NCBI GenBank assembly: GCA_003554525.1
Contig: PWGO01000160.1
Span: 1-35,562 of the forward strand
Length of the DNA: 35,562 nt
DNA from: Syntrophomonadaceae bacterium
GTDB taxonomy: Bacteria; Bacillota; Dethiobacteria; DTU022; PWGO01
Reading direction: 5' to 3'
Shown here: piece after piece, positions 32,383 to 35,562 of the stretch
Position numbering within the stretch: position 1 is the stretch's first letter
Layout: every line of letters begins with the position of its first letter
Position numbers and translations under genes: made by a program
The notes under the pieces: model-generated
The model's database searches: none
Seen by the model: only the letters and a program-made list of their open reading frames with translations
Told to the model about the DNA's origin: nothing

Positions 32383-35300
32383 TCAACCTTCTATCCTGTT
32401 TCTGCCGTTTGCTTTGGCTTTATACAGGTTTTTGTCTGCTTTTTTAACCATTTCTTCTACACTTTCTTCTCCCTCCCGGGTAGCGATTCCTATACTGACT
32501 GTAAATTTCAAATCACCAAATTGCTTGCTTTCTAATACCTGAGCTTCAACGGTTTTTCTAATCCTTTCTGCGGCAAGATTTGCTGTTTTGTTGTCAGCAT
32601 CTGTTAGAGCTACCAGGAATTCTTCTCCCCCATAGCGTCCCACTATATCCATTCTTCTAATTAAATTAAATATGGTATCTGCTATGATTTTTAATATTTT
32701 GTCTCCCGTATCATGGCCGTAGGTATCATTAAAATTTTTGAAGTGGTCTATATCCACCATTAACAGCGAAAAAGATCGATTTTCTTTTTTCGTTTTTTCA
32801 AACACTGTTTCGGTCAATTCAAATAAATGCCTTCTATTGTTCAACCCGGTTAATCCATCAATATCAGCAAGCTTTTTGGCTTCTCCCAGCTTGGCCGCAT
32901 TCTCTATTGACTGCGTTACTGCATGTTTAAGTGAAACCAGGGTTCTTACCCTTGCCATTAATTCAGCTTTTTCAAACGGCTTGGTAAGATAATCGTTTGC
33001 TCCTATATCTAAACCGTAAGCTATATCATGTGGTTGATTTTTTGCTGTTAACATTAATACGGGTAACTCATGACTCGATTTATTTTTTCTTATTTGCTTG
33101 CACACCTCGTACCCGGATATTTTGGGCAGCATGATATCCAAAAGTACCAGATCATAATCAGCTTTTTCTGTTTTCTCTAACGCTTCAATCCCGTTTGATG
33201 CAGTATCCACGTTGTAATTTTGAATTTCCAGGTGGTTGGTCAGCACTTCCACATTTACTCTTTCATCGTCTACCACTAAAATATTAACGTTGGATCTTTC
33301 TTTTTGTAACCCGTTGGTATAAATATCTCCACCGGTATCGTAATGGGTCTTATTATTTGCTGCTGTTGCCGCCGCAGTTTCTTCTTTGCTTTCTTCCTGT
33401 ATATCTTTATTTGCCGTTTCTGCTACAATTTTGTCTTTTGTTTTAGGGGGTTTTTCCGGAGCCACCGGGAGGGTAAAATAAAATTTTGAACCTTTGCCAA
33501 CTTCTGATTCCAACCAGATACTGCCCCCGTGCAGTTCAATTAATCTCTTGGTAATGCTGAGCCCAAGGCCGGTTCCTCCAAATTCCCTGGAGGTAGAAGC
33601 GTCTACCTGTTCAAAAGACTTGAATATATCTTCGAATTTATCTTCCGGAATCCCTACTCCCGTGTCTTCAACACAGAACTGAACGTTTTTATCTTTTTTG
33701 ACCGCATTTATTTTTACGTACCCATCCTGGGTAAATTTAACTGCATTCCCAATCAAATTGTACAATATCTGTTGAAACCTGTTTTCGTCCACATAAACAT
33801 GAGGCAGATTATCCGGAATTTCATTTTTAATTTCCAGGTCTTTATTGTTAACCGTGGAACTCACTACGGTCAGGACTACTTCTACCACAGGTTTTATTTC
33901 CACACTTTTAACTTGCAGGGCTATATCTTGATTTTTTACTTTTGAAAAATCAAGGATGTCATTTATTAAACTGGCCAGCCGCCTTCCGCTGGAGGCTATC
34001 ATTTCCAGGTTTTTAACTGTTTTTGAGGGTAACTTTCCTGTTACCCCGCCAATCAAAGATTCACTTAAACCGATTATCCCGTTTATGGGAGTCCGCAATT
34101 CGTGGGAAATATTTGCAATAAATTCATCCTTTACCCTGTCCAGGGCAAGCAGTCTTTCCGATAATTTTTCATTGTCTTTAAACGCTATAGAGAAGCGTTG
34201 GGCGATTACCAATGATTGAAAAAGTAAAAACATGAAGGTTGCAAACACCATAACTTTAGGAGTGTTTATAATACCTTCCGCACTTAAAACATCGGCTACT
34301 ACGCCAAGGAATAAGAACAGGCCCCCGGAGGCGCAAAGCACCGCCCCCTTGAGTTTTTCTTTTACTGCTTTAAATATAATGTATAAATATACTATTCCCG
34401 AAACTACAATTAAAACATTAGCCGTAGAAGAAAAATAGCTGTTTAAAAGGTGATACTGGTAATGTTCTAAAAATGCACCTGAAAACAGTAAAGCACCTAT
34501 AGATATTATCAATGCTGTTACCACTTTGATAAAAGATCTATTAAATACTTGCCTGAATATGGTATACAAAAAACCACCGAAAAAGACGGGGATTAACACT
34601 ATGCCTGAATACCAGATTATGCGAAACGATAAAAACAAGAAGTTATCAATCAACCAGGCTACTAAAATGTTATGCCCTATATTGCTTAAATTGTGGCCGT
34701 AATTGGAAGTAACCTGAAGGAGAATAACCGAAAAACAAAAGCCGCTGAAATACAGGGTGGATTTGTCTTCTTTCCGGAAGATATACAGCGCCAGGTGATA
34801 AAGAATCATAAAAAACAAAATGCCTATAAAAATGGCATCAATCATGGAATACAGGTGGTACTTTTCCACTATATTGCTTTTTTTGTCTATGGATAGACTT
34901 TCCGTTTGGTCTGCCACCTGTAGGTTAAAACTGGTGGTTTCCCTTCCTGGAACGGAAATCATTTTTTGGCCATAAAAGTTATCCCTGTGAGTATCGGCAT
35001 GCAGGTTGCCGTTTTCAGATATTAATTGCCGTTCATTCCACAATTTATAGCTTCCATAAAGATTATCAAATACTTTAACCGCCATGGCTTTTTCTTCAGG
35101 TAAAATAACTTTTAGCCTGTAAGTAGCATGCTCGTGGTCAGGTGCAAACTGTGCACTTCTGCCTGGGGTTTTTAGAGTGGAATATTCTTTTTGGGTATCA
35201 GGAATTGTGTCATCAGGGGTTAGCAGTTTGCCTTCATAATATTCCCACTCTCCAAGCAATTCCACTTCTCCATGTTTATCAAAATCCCATTCAGACAAGT

Positions 35301-35439
35301 CAAGGATTCCTTTTTCTGCCACTGGGGGGTCCCTTTGTTCATTTTCAAAACAACCGGCCAACAAAATTGACAAGGTTATGGTGAGTATAATAAATGCTAC
35401 CATATTTGATTTTTTAGTTATACTACTTATTAATTTCAT
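32383..35439 (-). CDS. Lipoprotein-type 7TM hybrid histidine kinase with receiver and GGDEF output
   Basis: 1018 residues. The signal ends in lipobox LLAGC (Cys30), so the N-terminus is probably lipid-anchored outside. Residues 45-180 resemble the 7TMR-DISM extracellular jelly-roll domain. Seven or so helices span about 197-415. HisKA has H446 in [15 protein letters not shown], and HATPase spans about 545-660 with GTGLGLSI. Receiver 717-840 has VVDDE and acceptor D768 in [14 protein letters not shown] 860-1018 has [22 protein letters not shown] (GGEEF 937-941) and an RRMD inhibitory site nine residues before. It thus couples an outside signal to c-di-GMP within one chain. ATG 35439 has GAGG upstream. 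Both lipidation and seven helices in one protein is unusual. Confidence 0.93.
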   Translation of the reverse strand: MKLISSITKKSNMVAFIILTITLSILLAGCFENEQRDPPVAEKGILDLSEWDFDKHGEVELLGEWEYYEGKLLTPDDTIPDTQKEYSTLKTPGRSAQFAPDHEHATYRLKVILPEEKAMAVKVFDNLYGSYKLWNERQLISENGNLHADTHRDNFYGQKMISVPGRETTSFNLQVADQTESLSIDKKSNIVEKYHLYSMIDAIFIGILFFMILYHLALYIFRKEDKSTLYFSGFCFSVILLQVTSNYGHNLSNIGHNILVAWLIDNFLFLSFRIIWYSGIVLIPVFFGGFLYTIFRQVFNRSFIKVVTALIISIGALLFSGAFLEHYQYHLLNSYFSSTANVLIVVSGIVYLYIIFKAVKEKLKGAVLCASGGLFLFLGVVADVLSAEGIINTPKVMVFATFMFLLFQSLVIAQRFSIAFKDNEKLSERLLALDRVKDEFIANISHELRTPINGIIGLSESLIGGVTGKLPSKTVKNLEMIASSGRRLASLINDILDFSKVKNQDIALQVKSVEIKPVVEVVLTVVSSTVNNKDLEIKNEIPDNLPHVYVDENRFQQILYNLIGNAVKFTQDGYVKINAVKKDKNVQFCVEDTGVGIPEDKFEDIFKSFEQVDASTSREFGGTGLGLSITKRLIELHGGSIWLESEVGKGSKFYFTLPVAPEKPPKTKDKIVAETANKDIQEESKEETAAATAANNKTHYDTGGDIYTNGLQKERSNVNILVVDDERVNVEVLTNHLEIQNYNVDTASNGIEALEKTEKADYDLVLLDIMLPKISGYEVCKQIRKNKSSHELPVLMLTAKNQPHDIAYGLDIGANDYLTKPFEKAELMARVRTLVSLKHAVTQSIENAAKLGEAKKLADIDGLTGLNNRRHLFELTETVFEKTKKENRSFSLLMVDIDHFKNFNDTYGHDTGDKILKIIADTIFNLIRRMDIVGRYGGEEFLVALTDADNKTANLAAERIRKTVEAQVLESKQFGDLKFTVSIGIATREGEESVEEMVKKADKNLYKAKANGRNRIEG

Positions 35440-35516
35440 ACGCGTACCTCTTTCTGTAAACCCGGGGTGGTTAACAACAGGAAAAACTGTTTGCCATTTC
35501 AGTATTTTTGGTTAAA

Positions 35517-35539
35517 TTCGACAAATTTTATTAAAATCC
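35517..35539 (-). promoter_or_regulatory. GGATT-N11-TGTCGAA motif (copy 4), Spo0A-box-like
   Basis: On the minus strand GGATT (35539-35535), 11 bases, TGTCGAA (35523-35517), 77 bases before the hybrid-kinase start. Preceded by T, so TTGTCGAA matches the Spo0A box. The window ends 23 bases beyond with a repeated TTTTCTGATC. Confidence 0.6.
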
Positions 35540-35562
35540 CTTTTCTGATCTCTTTTCTGATC

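Overview
The window looks like chromosomal DNA from an anaerobic, spore-forming member of the Bacillota (Clostridia-type). CodY, a GerMN-domain protein, a four-subunit ferredoxin-dependent pyruvate oxidoreductase, Spo0A-box-like sites and strong purine-rich ribosome binding sites all point that way. No rRNA, phage, integrase or CRISPR locus is visible, and the species cannot be named from the sequence alone.

Layout. 1-1015: a 19-bp tandem repeat array, then nadE. 1164-3567: a bactofilin with a long acidic tail, followed by a ParM/StbA-like actin. 3755-6752 (minus): a three-gene operon encoding a GspC/PilP-like anchored protein, an ACT-PAS-HTH regulator ending in a zinc ribbon, and a four-TM protein ending in the same zinc ribbon. 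7223-8047: codY. 8170-11210 (minus): the porGDAB operon. 11808-13903: murI and a double-GerMN protein. 13915-14958 (minus): an orphan MreB homologue. 15056-15204: a palindromic interspersed element. 15241-16590 (minus): a double-receiver diguanylate cyclase. 16899-17659: rdgB and tRNA-Gly. 17776-23919 (minus): a giant Ser/Thr kinase-ATPase-GAF-GGDEF protein followed by its decayed tandem copy. 24000-26460: an AT-rich islet with a NYN-domain gene, a lipoprotein gene, a duplicated promoter-like element, a gene remnant and a large nested inverted repeat. 26616-26692: tRNA-Pro. 26913-30430: a MerR regulator with a perfect palindrome upstream, then an amidohydrolase and an ATP-grasp protein. 30522-32286: larE-like gene and fabI. 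32383-35439 (minus): a lipoprotein-type 7TM hybrid histidine kinase ending in GGDEF.

How it fits together. Housekeeping genes (nadE, por, murI, rdgB, fabI) alternate with signalling and cytoskeletal genes. Three intact GGDEF proteins and one GGDEF pseudogene make c-di-GMP synthesis a theme. The most interesting signal is a bipartite motif, GGATT-N11-TGTCGAA (one copy N12). It lies 55-85 bases upstream of four transcription units: bactofilin/actin, the twin zinc-ribbon operon, the kinase-GGDEF giant and the hybrid-kinase-GGDEF gene. Its right half matches the Spo0A box. This suggests one regulon joining a polymer-forming cytoskeleton, a little-known membrane/regulator operon and c-di-GMP signalling.
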